Origin: Roseiarcus sp963842835
GTDB lineage: Bacteria; Pseudomonadota; Alphaproteobacteria; Rhizobiales; Beijerinckiaceae
Direction of reading: 5' to 3'
NCBI GenBank assembly: GCA_963842835.1
Contig: CAWJIB010000003.1
Location: 124,001-188,000 of the forward strand
Length of the DNA: 64,000 bases
Shown here piece after piece: positions 55,465 to 63,964 of this stretch. The notes under the pieces were generated by a model. It ran no database searches. It was given only the letters and a program-made list of their open reading frames with translations, and was not told the DNA's origin. How positions within the stretch are numbered: the first letter of the stretch is position 1; the number at the start of each line of letters is the position of its first letter. The position numbers were made by a program, and so were the translations under genes.

Positions 55465-56553
55465 TCATCGCGTGCGTTTGAGGTCGCCGAGCACCTGCGC
55501 CGCGTATTCGACCATCGGCACGATGCGGCCGTAGTTCAGCCGCGTCGGGCCGATCACGCCGAGAACGCCAGCGACGCGGTGGTCGCCGACGCGCAGCGGC
55601 GCCGCGATCATCGAGGAGCCGGACAGCGAAAACAGCTTGTTCTCCGAGCCGATGAAAATCTTGACGCCCTCGCCGTTCTCGGCCCGATGCAAGAGGTCGA
55701 TGACGTCGGTCTGCGTCTCCAGATCGGCGAACAGCAGGCGGATGCGCTCCAGATCCTCCTGGGCGCGCAAGTCGCCGAGGAGATTGGCCTGGCCGCGCAC
55801 GATAAGCTGGCGGCTGGCCTCCTCGAGGCCGGCCCAGGACGCGAGCCCCGCGTCGACGAGCCGCGCCGCCCGCGCGTCGAGTTCGCCGCGCGCGGCTTCG
55901 CGCGCCTGCTCGATTTCCTCGCGCGCCTCGGCCAGTGTGCGTCCGCGCACGTGCGCGTTGAGATAGTTGCTCACTTCGACCAGCGTCGAGGCGGGCATTC
56001 CCGCGGGCGTGGCGACGACGCGATTCTCGACCGAGCCGTCCTCGCCGACCAGCACCGCCAGGGCCTTTTCCGGCTCCAGGCGCACGAATTCGATGTGCTT
56101 GATCCGGGCGTTCTCCTTGGTGGTGAGGACGACGCCCGCGCCGCGCGTCAAATTGGAGAGGAGCGACGTCGCCTGCGTCAGCGCGCTCTCGAAGCCGCCT
56201 TCCTCCGCGGCGGCGCGGACCTGAGAGTCGATGCGCGCGCGCTCCTCGCGCGCCAGGCCCCCGAACTCCAGCAGCGCATCGACGTAGAATCGTAGGCCTT
56301 GCTGGGTTGGCAATCGGCCCGCGCTGGTGTGCGGGGCATAGATGAGACCGAGTTCCTCGAGGTCCTGCATGACGTTGCGCACCGAGGCCGGCGACAGCGA
56401 AATCGGCAGGATGCGCGACAGATGGCGCGAGCCCACCGGTTCGCCGCTCGCCAAATACGAATCGACGATGCGGCGAAAGATTTCGCGCGCGCGTGCGTCC
56501 AAACTGGTCAGGGCGCTGGAGTCGGCGCCGGGCTTGTCGGGGGCGGGGGCCAT
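55465..56553 (-). CDS. hrcA: Heat-inducible transcription repressor HrcA
   Basis: 362 residues. N-terminal winged helix (AREIFRRIVDSYLASGEPVG, LPISLSPASVRNVMQDLEEL) followed by GLIYAPHTSAGRLPTQQGLR, the family signature, and a GAF-like C-terminal domain ending LNYGRIVPMVEYAAQVLGDL. HrcA represses groESL through CIRCE operators and needs GroEL for activity. ATG 56553 is the natural start. The usual downstream grpE is absent; HdeD follows instead. No CIRCE site was noticed within the window. Confidence 0.95.
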   Translation of the reverse strand: MAPAPDKPGADSSALTSLDARAREIFRRIVDSYLASGEPVGSRHLSRILPISLSPASVRNVMQDLEELGLIYAPHTSAGRLPTQQGLRFYVDALLEFGGLAREERARIDSQVRAAAEEGGFESALTQATSLLSNLTRGAGVVLTTKENARIKHIEFVRLEPEKALAVLVGEDGSVENRVVATPAGMPASTLVEVSNYLNAHVRGRTLAEAREEIEQAREAARGELDARAARLVDAGLASWAGLEEASRQLIVRGQANLLGDLRAQEDLERIRLLFADLETQTDVIDLLHRAENGEGVKIFIGSENKLFSLSGSSMIAAPLRVGDHRVAGVLGVIGPTRLNYGRIVPMVEYAAQVLGDLKRTR

Positions 56554-56719
56554 GGCGCGACAATGCCGGGGCGGCGGGGCGGAAGCAAGGGGCTGGGCGG
56601 GGGCGAGGAGGATAGGCTGGGGTCTGCGCTTGCCGAGCGCGCGGCGGGTAGGGGGTCGATCTGAATTTTGGCGTTCGAGCCGAAGCGGACTGTCGCGGAT
56701 CACGACGCGCCGCGTCACG

Positions 56720-56786
56720 CTAGAGCGCGCTGCCTTTAGATTGAACCGGACCTCTGCCGTCATCGCCACGCTTCGCTCGCGATGAC
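56720..56786 (+). repeat. 39-bp dispersed repeat plus partial REP-type repeat
   Basis: 56720-56758 starts CTAGAGCGCGCTGCCTTTAG and matches 34128-34166 with a few transitions. It is followed by GTCATCGCCACGCTTCGCTC and GCGATGAC, which joins the first bases of a forward REP to an inverted REP, as if the intervening pair had recombined or been deleted. Confidence 0.8.
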
Positions 56787-57021
56787 GGCCGCGACGGACA
56801 TGCCTGAAGACAACACGCCCTGAGTTAGCGCAGGATCGGGCCGGCGGAGAACCGGCACGCCACGAAGGCGAACCCGTCCTTGGTCGATATTATTCCGATA
56901 ATGGACGCGGCCGATGCTATAGTGGCGTCGACCCAAGAGGGCTGAGTTTGGCGCTCTTGAGCTGCGGCGATCGATTGGGCGCCTCGCGCCCACGGTCGGC
57001 CAGCGTCAGATTGGAGATATT

Positions 57022-57288
57022 TTGCAAGTTTTGGTCCGCGACAACAACATCGAACAGGCCCTGAAATTCCTCAAAAAGAAAATGCAGCGCGAGGGAATCT
57101 TCCGCGAGATGAAGCGTAGGTCCGCTTACGAAAAGCCGTCTGAAAAAAGAGTGCGGGAGAAGGCGGAAGCTATTCGCCGCGCTCGCAAGCTCGCCCGCAA
57201 GAACGCTATTCGCGAGGGTTTGATCGCGGCCCCCAAACCGAGGACGCCCGCGCCCGGCAAAGCCAGGCCGGCATTCGCCCAGCGTTAG
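57022..57288 (+). CDS. rpsU: 30S ribosomal protein S21
   Basis: 88 residues. The S21 core QVLVRDNNIEQALKFLKKKM, then QREGIFREMKRRSAYEKPSE and RRARKLARKNAIREG is unmistakable. The only start consistent with the family N-terminus is TTG 57022, with TTGGAG just upstream; low-efficiency initiation is therefore expected unless compensated by the leader. The C-terminal extension AAPKPRTPAPGKARPAFAQR is Pro/Ala/Arg-rich. A possible -10 (TATAGT, 56918-56923) lies about 100 bp upstream. Confidence 0.93.
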   Translation: MQVLVRDNNIEQALKFLKKKMQREGIFREMKRRSAYEKPSEKRVREKAEAIRRARKLARKNAIREGLIAAPKPRTPAPGKARPAFAQR

Positions 57289-57639
57289 GCGCTGGCATGG
57301 CGTTTGGGCTTGCGGGCTCTGGCGTTGAGGAGCTTGGCCGGCGGTGTCGGAGCCGGTGCGATATCCGTCACTGAAGCGGCCGATTGGTTCGGCTGCGCCG
57401 GCGCCACTGTCGATTTGCGCCGGCTAGACGGCCTCCGACGCCGGCGTTTTCGGAGGCGGTAGGCCCCCAACTCGGCCGCGTCGTGACGCCCGCCAATTGG
57501 GGGCGAAAGCCGAAGGCGTGCGGCGGCGGGGACGGCAAAAAGGGCAATGAGCGCGCGTCAATGTGAATGAGCTTCCATGTCGGACGTGGAGCGTGTCACA
57601 TGCGTGAAAGTAATTGCACGAGTGCGGGGATCATCTTAG
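57289..57639. other. Intergenic region downstream of rpsU
   Basis: No supportable gene. A hairpin can form from GCCTCCG (57431-57437) and CGGAGGC (57451-57457) with no T tract. A minus-strand frame at 57285-57470 is very basic and low complexity, starts with TTG and is not convincing. Confidence 0.4.
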
Positions 57640-58440
57640 TCAATAACGATGGTGCTGCTTCTGAATATCCGGGTAAAGGCCGTTCGCCTCGAGACATTTC
57701 ACAATGGCTTCAACCGACAGAACAGCAAAGAACCCGTTCTGTTCGGGGGCGGTGCCTTCGACGAAGGAGGAAGTGATGACGCCGAGAGCGTCGCCATTCT
57801 CGTAAATCGCTACTCCGCCACTGAACCCGCCGCGCGGTGTTGCCGACAAGATGAAATGAACCGCTGGCGCGTGTCGGGGGACAACGAATGTGTGTATCTC
57901 CGCTCTGGCGGCCACGAGCACCGGATAATTGACCATCGGGATTGGCGGGTAGCCTAAGACAATGGCGTCGGTGAGATGCCAAATTCGACGATACACCCAA
58001 TCGTCCCAATGCGCCCCGAGCAGGACGACGCCAGCCTTAGAATGCAAGTCCTTCACTCGAAATACCGCGACATCCATTTTTGGCTCCGCCGCAAATTGCG
58101 GTCCGGCCACAAGCTCGAGTGAACTTAGATGACGCTTGAACAACGGTGGGTGCCCGGCGGCGTCGCCGATCATCTCATCGTATTTTTCTATGTATTCATC
58201 AGTCACATCCACGTTCAGTACGGATCGGAAATATTCTTCGCTCGATACAGCGACCGGTTCGGTGATCTTTATCTCAACGATACGATTGTTTTCCACGACA
58301 TGGCGGGCGGTAACGAAGACGCCGTCCCCGACATGGAAAGCGGAGCCCATGCCTCTTGCGCCGTCCGGCTTTTCGACGTCGACGTATGCGATCGCGTTGG
58401 CATGGCTATAATAGAGCTGTTGAGCGCGTTTGCTGTCCAT
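57640..58440 (-). CDS. Trypsin-like serine protease without signal peptide
   Basis: 266 residues with the complete chymotrypsin-fold triad: His47 in VFVTARHVVE, Asp123 in KMDVAVFRV and Ser207 in TPRGGFSGGVAIYE. No signal peptide, transmembrane helix or PDZ domain is seen, so it is presumably cytoplasmic, unlike DegP/HtrA. Residues about 58-115 form an insertion between His and Asp (YFRSVLNVDVTDEYIEKYDE). The DNA is less GC-rich than neighbours, and large gene-poor stretches lie on both sides (351 and 843 bp), which suggests an acquired gene. Stand-alone cytoplasmic trypsin-like proteins occur in some defence and effector modules, but no partner gene is visible here. Confidence 0.75.
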   Translation of the reverse strand: MDSKRAQQLYYSHANAIAYVDVEKPDGARGMGSAFHVGDGVFVTARHVVENNRIVEIKITEPVAVSSEEYFRSVLNVDVTDEYIEKYDEMIGDAAGHPPLFKRHLSSLELVAGPQFAAEPKMDVAVFRVKDLHSKAGVVLLGAHWDDWVYRRIWHLTDAIVLGYPPIPMVNYPVLVAARAEIHTFVVPRHAPAVHFILSATPRGGFSGGVAIYENGDALGVITSSFVEGTAPEQNGFFAVLSVEAIVKCLEANGLYPDIQKQHHRY

Positions 58441-59283
58441 AAGGGTTTCTCAAAAAGTGGCCTGGGAGCCGCCGGCCAGACTCTCCGTAACGCGGCGAAG
58501 GCTGCATGGGCGATAGCGTCCGCGATCTCGAATCGCTTGGGCCGCATCGCCGTCTGCACCATTATATCCTATCCTTGGCTTCCGGTGACGCCTTGCCTTC
58601 CGGTGGCCCTCCGGTGACGCCTTACTAAATGCACTAAACAATTCGCCCGGTTCACGACTGGCTGAGTTTGCCTGTCCCCCGCCGAACCACCGCGCCGGCG
58701 CCGCGGCGTCGCGGCAGTCAGCTTTCGCGTTGGCGCAAGCGACGCCGCGTTTGCCCCGAGGCCCCTCCCGGAAATCGCCGCCGACATCTTCTTTCCGATA
58801 ATCAGAATTCGCGCTATTTTGAATCGCGGGCGCGTTCGGCAGGGTATCGCCGCGCCGCTCATCGCGGTCGAGACGACGCAGAAATTTGGAGAAGACGCGA
58901 TTCCGGGTCGACTGACCGATAACACCTTGATTTCCCTCGAGACCGCCAAGGAAAAAAGTTTGGAAATCTTTGGCAAAGTGTGGAAAAGCTTGGAATTTCC
59001 GTGGAATTTCTTTGGAAAAGTGTGGAAATCCTTGAAAAAGCTTGGGGTCGCGCCGACAGAATATGCAACCCCTTAACGGGCCGGTGGCCGCTGGCGAGCG
59101 AAGCCCTCGCCGCGCGACGAGGCGGCGGAAAATCGCGTCGCAAGCCCTTGAAGGCAAACTCTCGTGCCGGAAAACGGCGCCATAGCGATTCCAACGCCGT
59201 CCCTCGCGCCGTGCGCCCGCTTGCGGTCCCCACGCCTTCCTGCCAAACAGGCGCGGACTTTCCCCTCACGAGAGGAGCGTTTC
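58441..59283. other. Long gene-poor region containing a minisatellite
   Basis: 843 bp without a supportable gene. 58586-58622 contains two copies of a CCGGTGACGCCTT phrase. 58955-59045 is an AT-richer imperfect tandem repeat described separately. A plus-strand frame 58819-59076 covers that repeat and gives FGKVWKSLE-type repeats, but it has no ribosome site. Confidence 0.4.
58959..59045 (+). repeat. Imperfect 42-45-bp tandem repeat (TGGAAA-rich)
   Basis: Two units, about 58959-59000 and 59001-59045. Unit 1 contains TGGAAATCTTTGGCAAAGTG and unit 2 TGGAATTTCTTTGGAAAAGT, each followed by GTGGAAA and CTTGGA/GAA. Within the units the shorter motif TTTGGAAA recurs about every 15-21 bp. It is clearly lower in GC than its surroundings. 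Confidence 0.7.
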
Positions 59284-60969
59284 GTGACGCAAGCGGCGCC
59301 CGGGCGAACCGGCGGACAGATACTCGTCGATCAACTCGTCGCTCAGGGCGTCGAGCGCGTCTATTGCGTGCCGGGCGAATCCTATCTCGCCGCGCTCGAC
59401 GCGCTGCACGACGCCGCGATCGCGGTCACCGTATGCCGTCAGGAAGCCGGCGCGGCGATGATGGCCCTGACCGAGGGGCGGCTGACCGGCCGGCCGGGAG
59501 TGTGCTTCGTGACGCGCGGCCCCGGCGCGACCAACGCCGCCCACGGCGTCCACATCGCCGAACACGATTCGGCGCCGATGATTCTGTTCATCGGCCAGGT
59601 CGAGCGCGCGATGAGGGGGCGCGGCGCCTTTCAGGAGATGGACTACCGCGCCTTTTTCGGCTCCACCGCCAAATGGGCTACCGAGATCGACGATCCCGCG
59701 CGCGTCCCCGAGATCATCCAGCGCGCGTTCCACACGGCCATGCAGGGGCGCCCCGGCCCGGTCGTCATCGCGCTGCCGGAGGACGTGCTGACCGAAGCAG
59801 CTGATGTCGCCGACGCGCGGCGCGTCGAGCCTGCCGCGATCTGGCCGGGTCCGACGCAAATGGCCGAACTGCAGAAGATGCTGTGGGCGGCGAAAAGCCC
59901 GATCGCCATTCTCGGCGGCGGCGGCTGGAGCGAGCGCGCCGGCGTCGCCTTCATGCGCTTCGCCGAACGGTTCGATCTGCCCGTCGCGGCCTCGTTCCGC
60001 TGCGCCAGCCTCGTCGACGGCGGCCATCCCAACTATGTCGGCGAGATCGGCATCGGCCCGAGCCCGAAACTCAAAGCGAGGATCGAGGCGTCCGATCTGG
60101 TTCTCTTGATCGGCGACCGCATGTCGGAAATGCCGTCGCAGAGCTACACGCTGTTCGCCGTCCCCGAGCCCCGCCAGACGCTCGTTCACGTGCACGCCGA
60201 TCCCCTCGAGATCGGCCGCGTCTATCATCCCCGCCTCGGCATCGTCGCGACGCCGCCGGCGTTCTGCGCGGCGCTCGAAGGCCTGCAGCCGCCGAATGCG
60301 ATTGTCTGGAGCGAAGCCGCGGGCGCCGCGCGCGCAGAGTATCTCGCCTGGAGCGACAAGCCGCCGGCCAATCCCGGGCGCGTGCAGATCGGCCAGATCA
60401 TGCTGCAATTGCGCGAGGCGGCGCCCGACGCGTTCTTCACCAACGGCGCGGGCAATTTCGCGATCTGGCCGGGCCGGTTCCTGCGCTTTCGCCATTTCAA
60501 TCAGCAGATCGGGCCGACCTCGGGTTCGATGGGCTTCGGCGTGCCGGCGGCGATCGCCGCCAAGCGGGTTTTTCCCGATCGTCCGGCGGTCGCCTTCGCC
60601 GGCGACGGCGACTTCCTGATGAACGGGCAGGAATTCGCTACAGCGGTGCAATACGATCTGCCAATCGTCGTCGTCGTGATCGACAACGGCATGTACGGCA
60701 CGATCCGGATGCATCAGGAGCGCGAATATCCCGGCCGGATCAGCGCGACGCAATTGCGCAATCCCGACTTCGCCGCTTATGCGCGCGCGTTCGGCGGCCA
60801 TGGCGAAACCGTCGAGGACACCGCGGAATTCCTGCCCGCCTTCGCGCGCGCGCTTCAATCCGGCAAGCCGGCGATCCTGCATGTGAAGGTCGATCCCGAG
60901 GCGATCACGCCGGCGACGACGCTGAGCGCGATCCGCGAGGCCGCGTTGCAGCGTCGCGCAGGGTCGTGA
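59284..60969 (+). CDS. Thiamine-diphosphate-dependent enzyme, acetolactate synthase-like
   Basis: 561 residues with the three domains of the POX/AHAS family. ThDP-activating Glu54 in CRQEAGAAMMALTEG, central domain ILGGGGWSERAG, and C-terminal ThDP/Mg motif FAGDGDFLMNGQEFATAV with VIDNGMYGTIR. GTG 59284 follows AGGAG at 6 nt. It lacks a regulatory-subunit gene nearby, so it is probably not the biosynthetic IlvB; glyoxylate carboligase, sulfoacetaldehyde acetyltransferase or 2-oxoacid decarboxylase activities are possible. It is 12 bp upstream of a TauE/SafE permease gene, hinting at a sulfonate or small-anion pathway. Confidence 0.85.
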   Translation: MTQAAPGRTGGQILVDQLVAQGVERVYCVPGESYLAALDALHDAAIAVTVCRQEAGAAMMALTEGRLTGRPGVCFVTRGPGATNAAHGVHIAEHDSAPMILFIGQVERAMRGRGAFQEMDYRAFFGSTAKWATEIDDPARVPEIIQRAFHTAMQGRPGPVVIALPEDVLTEAADVADARRVEPAAIWPGPTQMAELQKMLWAAKSPIAILGGGGWSERAGVAFMRFAERFDLPVAASFRCASLVDGGHPNYVGEIGIGPSPKLKARIEASDLVLLIGDRMSEMPSQSYTLFAVPEPRQTLVHVHADPLEIGRVYHPRLGIVATPPAFCAALEGLQPPNAIVWSEAAGAARAEYLAWSDKPPANPGRVQIGQIMLQLREAAPDAFFTNGAGNFAIWPGRFLRFRHFNQQIGPTSGSMGFGVPAAIAAKRVFPDRPAVAFAGDGDFLMNGQEFATAVQYDLPIVVVVIDNGMYGTIRMHQEREYPGRISATQLRNPDFAAYARAFGGHGETVEDTAEFLPAFARALQSGKPAILHVKVDPEAITPATTLSAIREAALQRRAGS

Positions 60970-60981
60970 GCGCAGCGCGCG

Positions 60982-61740
60982 ATGCCTGATTCCTGGCTGA
61001 TGATCGGCGCAGTGGCGCTCGGCGCCGCCTTGGCCGGCTTCGTCCAGGGGCTTTCCGGCTTCGCCTTCTCCCTCGTCGCGATGGGGCTGTGGGCCTGGGC
61101 GCTGCCGCCGCAGATCGCGGCGCCGCTCGCGGTGTTCGGCGCGCTGCTCGGGCAGGTGGCGAGCCTGGCCTCGGTGCGCGGCGGCTTCGATCTCAGGCGC
61201 GTCGCGCCGCTCGTCGTCGGCGGCGCGCTCGGCGTGCCAGTCGGCGTGTTCCTGCTGCACAACGCCGATCCCCTGCGCTTCAAGCTCGCGATCGGGACGC
61301 TGCTGACGCTGTACGGCCTCTTCGGCCTGTTCGTGCGCGATCCGCCGCGCGTCAAGGCGGGCGGGGGCGGCCTCGACGCCTTCGCCGGCCTCGTCGGCGG
61401 CGTGCTCGGCGGCCTGGGCGGCATGTCGGGGACCGTGCCGGCGATCTGGACGCAATTGCGCGGCTGGAAGCGCGATCTCAGGCGCGCGACGATGCAGGTC
61501 TACAATATATCGATGCATGTGCTGACGCTCGCCGCCTACGCGCGCACGGGAACCCTCGACGCGAGGGCGTTTCATCTTTTCGTCCTCGTCGCGCCGGCGA
61601 TGCTGATCCCTTCCTATTTCGGCGCGCGGCTCTATCACCGTTTCAGCGAAAGGACGTTCGAGCGGCTTGTGCTGGCGCTGCTGTTGGCGTCCGGGATCGC
61701 GCTGCTCGTCGGCGGCGCGCGGGCGCTGGGGGGCAAGTGA
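60982..61740 (+). CDS. TauE/SafE-family membrane permease
   Basis: 252 residues with about seven hydrophobic helices and two repeats of the family: GAALAGFVQGLSGFAFSLVA near the start and GLVGGVLGGLGGMSGTVPAI in the second half. TauE/SafE proteins export sulfite, sulfoacetate or related anions. Closely follows the ThDP enzyme gene (12 bp) and precedes the DUF1186 gene by 67 bp. Confidence 0.88.
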   Translation: MPDSWLMIGAVALGAALAGFVQGLSGFAFSLVAMGLWAWALPPQIAAPLAVFGALLGQVASLASVRGGFDLRRVAPLVVGGALGVPVGVFLLHNADPLRFKLAIGTLLTLYGLFGLFVRDPPRVKAGGGGLDAFAGLVGGVLGGLGGMSGTVPAIWTQLRGWKRDLRRATMQVYNISMHVLTLAAYARTGTLDARAFHLFVLVAPAMLIPSYFGARLYHRFSERTFERLVLALLLASGIALLVGGARALGGK

Positions 61741-61807
61741 TGGCCGTTGCGCGCGCGGGCGCCGGCCGTCAAGATGATGTCGGGTTCGAGACGACGAGGC
61801 AGCCGCT

Positions 61808-62704
61808 GTGAATGTTGACGAAGCCTTGCGCCAATTTGTCGCCGCCGAGCAACTGCCGCGCGCGGCGATGCAATGGGCGCTCGACCATTGGGACGAAGCC
61901 TCGCCGCGCTTCATCGCCCGGCTGCGCGCCTTCGCGGCGAGCGCGAACCGATCCGACGCGGCCATGGACGAGCTCTTCTACATCGTTCATCTGTGCGGCG
62001 AGAAACGCGACGAGCGCGCCTATGCGCCGCTGTGCCGGTTGATCGGCGAGGGCGAGGAGGCGAGCGATTTTCTCGGCGACGCCGACGTATCGACGTTGAA
62101 AGGCATTCTCATCAACGTCTGCGACGGCGATCCGGCGCCGTTGATGCGCGCGATCGAATCGCCGGCCGGCGAGGAGTTCGCGCGCGCGTCGGCGCTCGAA
62201 GCGCTCGGCTATCTCGCGCGCGCGAGGAATGTCCTTAGCGACGACGAAATGCGCGCCTATCTCAAGCGGTTGCGCCGGGAAATGAAACCGCGAGGCGAAT
62301 GCTACGTCTGGACCGCGTGGGCGGCGACGGCCGCCAATCTCGGCTACGACGATTTGCGTCTCGACGTCGCAATTTTGATCAAGGACCGCTTCATCGGCGA
62401 AGGCGAATACAGCTTGGCCGACTTCGACCAACAGATGAAGATGGCCCGTGAAGACCCGACCGGCCTCTCCGGCTTCCAGGGCGATTTCGTAGGCCCGCTA
62501 GAGGGTTCTATCGAGACACTCGCGCAATGGTCGAACGCGGGCGAGGACGAATTGGACGAGGAGGACGGGGAGGACGGGGAGGGGCTCGACGACGAGGCGG
62601 GCTTCGAGGCGCCCTACGTCAATCCGTTCCGCGAAGTCGGCCGCAACGATCCGTGTCCGTGCGGGAGCGGCAAGAAATACAAAAAGTGCTGTCTGGCGGA
62701 TTAG
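61808..62704 (+). CDS. DUF1186 domain protein with C-terminal SEC-C zinc motif
   Basis: 298 residues. Residues 1-200 are helical HEAT-like repeats of the DUF1186 type (DAAMDELFYIVHLCGEKRDE, ARASALEALGYLARARNVLS). An acidic low-complexity linker (ELDEEDGEDGEGLDDEAG, about 248-265) leads to the SEC-C motif NDPCPCGSGKKYKKCCL at the very end, which binds zinc and, in SecA, contacts SecB or ribosomes. The role is unknown; scaffolding or chaperone targeting is a guess. GTG 61808 is the start. Confidence 0.85.
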   Translation: MNVDEALRQFVAAEQLPRAAMQWALDHWDEASPRFIARLRAFAASANRSDAAMDELFYIVHLCGEKRDERAYAPLCRLIGEGEEASDFLGDADVSTLKGILINVCDGDPAPLMRAIESPAGEEFARASALEALGYLARARNVLSDDEMRAYLKRLRREMKPRGECYVWTAWAATAANLGYDDLRLDVAILIKDRFIGEGEYSLADFDQQMKMAREDPTGLSGFQGDFVGPLEGSIETLAQWSNAGEDELDEEDGEDGEGLDDEAGFEAPYVNPFREVGRNDPCPCGSGKKYKKCCLAD

Positions 62705-62824
62705 GCGCTCCGGCCCCTCGACGGATTTGCATTGACCTCGGTCCCGGCAGGCTTGCCATCGGCGCGCCTTGGCGCTCTCATGGCGCCGGCGGAACCGCGC
62801 CGCGCGAATTGGGGGGAAGCTATC

Positions 62825-63964
62825 ATGGGTCCGTTGTCCGGCCTCAGAGTCGTCGAAATGGCCGGCATCGGCCCCGCGCCGTTCGCGGGGATGCTGCTCT
62901 CCGACATGGGCGCCGACGTCGTGCGCATCGACCGCAAGGGGACGGCCAAAGGCGACGCGTTCGATCGGCTCAAGAGCGGCGGCTTTGTCGATCGCGGCCG
63001 CCGCTCCGTCGCGCTCGATCTCAAGAAGCCGGAGGCCGTTGCGGTCGCGCTCGAACTGATCGGCGCCGCGGACGCGCTGATCGAGGGCTTTCGCCCCGGC
63101 GTAATGGAGCGCCTGGGGCTGGGACCGGACGTCTGCCTCGCGCGCAATCCCAGGCTCGTTTTCGGCCGCGTCACGGGATGGGGCCAGAGCGGGCCGCTCG
63201 CTAAGACCGTCGGGCATGACATCGATTACATCGCGCTGACCGGCGCGCTGCACGCGATCGGCGAAAAAGACAGGCCGGCGCCGCCGCTGAATCTTCTCGG
63301 CGATTTCGGCGGCGGCGCGATGGCGCTCGCCTTCGGCGTCGTCTGCGCGCTTTTGGAGGCCAAGAGCTCCGGACGCGGCCAGATCGTCGACGCGGCGATG
63401 ACCGACGGCGTCAGCCTGCTGATGGCTATGACCTACAGCCTCAAGGCGATGGGCCTGTGGCGCGACGAGCGGCAGGCCAATCTGCTCGACGGCGGCGCGC
63501 CGTTCTACGGCGTCTACCACTGCGCCGACGGCAAATGGCTCGCGGTCGGCGCGTTGGAGCCGCAGTTTTTCGACGCGCTCGTCGCGGCGATGGGGCTCGA
63601 CGAGCGCGCTTTCGCCAACCGCTGGAACCCCGCGTCCTGGCCCGCGCTGCGCGCGCTTCTGGAGGAAGCCTTCGCGCGGCGAACGCGCGACGAATGGGGC
63701 GCGATCTTCGAGGGAACGGACGCCTGCGTCGCGCCGGTCCTCGACATGGACGAGGCGCCGCGCCATCCCCATAATGTCGCGCGCGAGACCTTCCTCGTTC
63801 GCGACGGCGCGCCGCAGCCCGCGCCGGCCCCGCGATTTTCGCGCACTAAGCCCGAAATCGTCCGCCCGCCCGCGGCGCTGGGAGAGCACGGCGAGGAAAT
63901 CCTGCGCGAGCGGGGCTTCACGGCGGAGCGGATCGACGCGTTGAAGCGCGCCGGCGCGCTGTGA
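62825..63964 (+). CDS. Alpha-methylacyl-CoA racemase-like CaiB/BaiF enzyme
   Basis: 379 residues. The family III CoA-enzyme fold is clear from GLRVVEMAGIGPAPFAGMLL and DVVRIDRKG. Two catalytic residues of AMACR are visible: His in GHDIDYIALTGALHAIG and Asp in NLLGDFGGGAMALAFG; these distinguish racemases from formyl-CoA transferases. It would epimerise (R)/(S)-2-methylacyl-CoA, for example in branched-chain lipid or terpenoid breakdown. ATG 62825 has GGGGGAAG 6 nt upstream. The last gene before the right edge; no partner gene visible. Confidence 0.93.
   Translation: MGPLSGLRVVEMAGIGPAPFAGMLLSDMGADVVRIDRKGTAKGDAFDRLKSGGFVDRGRRSVALDLKKPEAVAVALELIGAADALIEGFRPGVMERLGLGPDVCLARNPRLVFGRVTGWGQSGPLAKTVGHDIDYIALTGALHAIGEKDRPAPPLNLLGDFGGGAMALAFGVVCALLEAKSSGRGQIVDAAMTDGVSLLMAMTYSLKAMGLWRDERQANLLDGGAPFYGVYHCADGKWLAVGALEPQFFDALVAAMGLDERAFANRWNPASWPALRALLEEAFARRTRDEWGAIFEGTDACVAPVLDMDEAPRHPHNVARETFLVRDGAPQPAPAPRFSRTKPEIVRPPAALGEHGEEILRERGFTAERIDALKRAGAL

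Noticed and set aside
58819..59076. 85-codon plus-strand frame with FGKVWKSLE repeats
   Set aside because: Consists largely of the minisatellite, lacks a ribosome site, and has no recognised relatives.
59266..61965. Minus-strand open frame of nearly 900 codons opposite the ThDP enzyme and TauE genes
   Set aside because: Composition is that of an antisense shadow (Arg/Ala/Asp-rich); both plus-strand genes are well-supported families.
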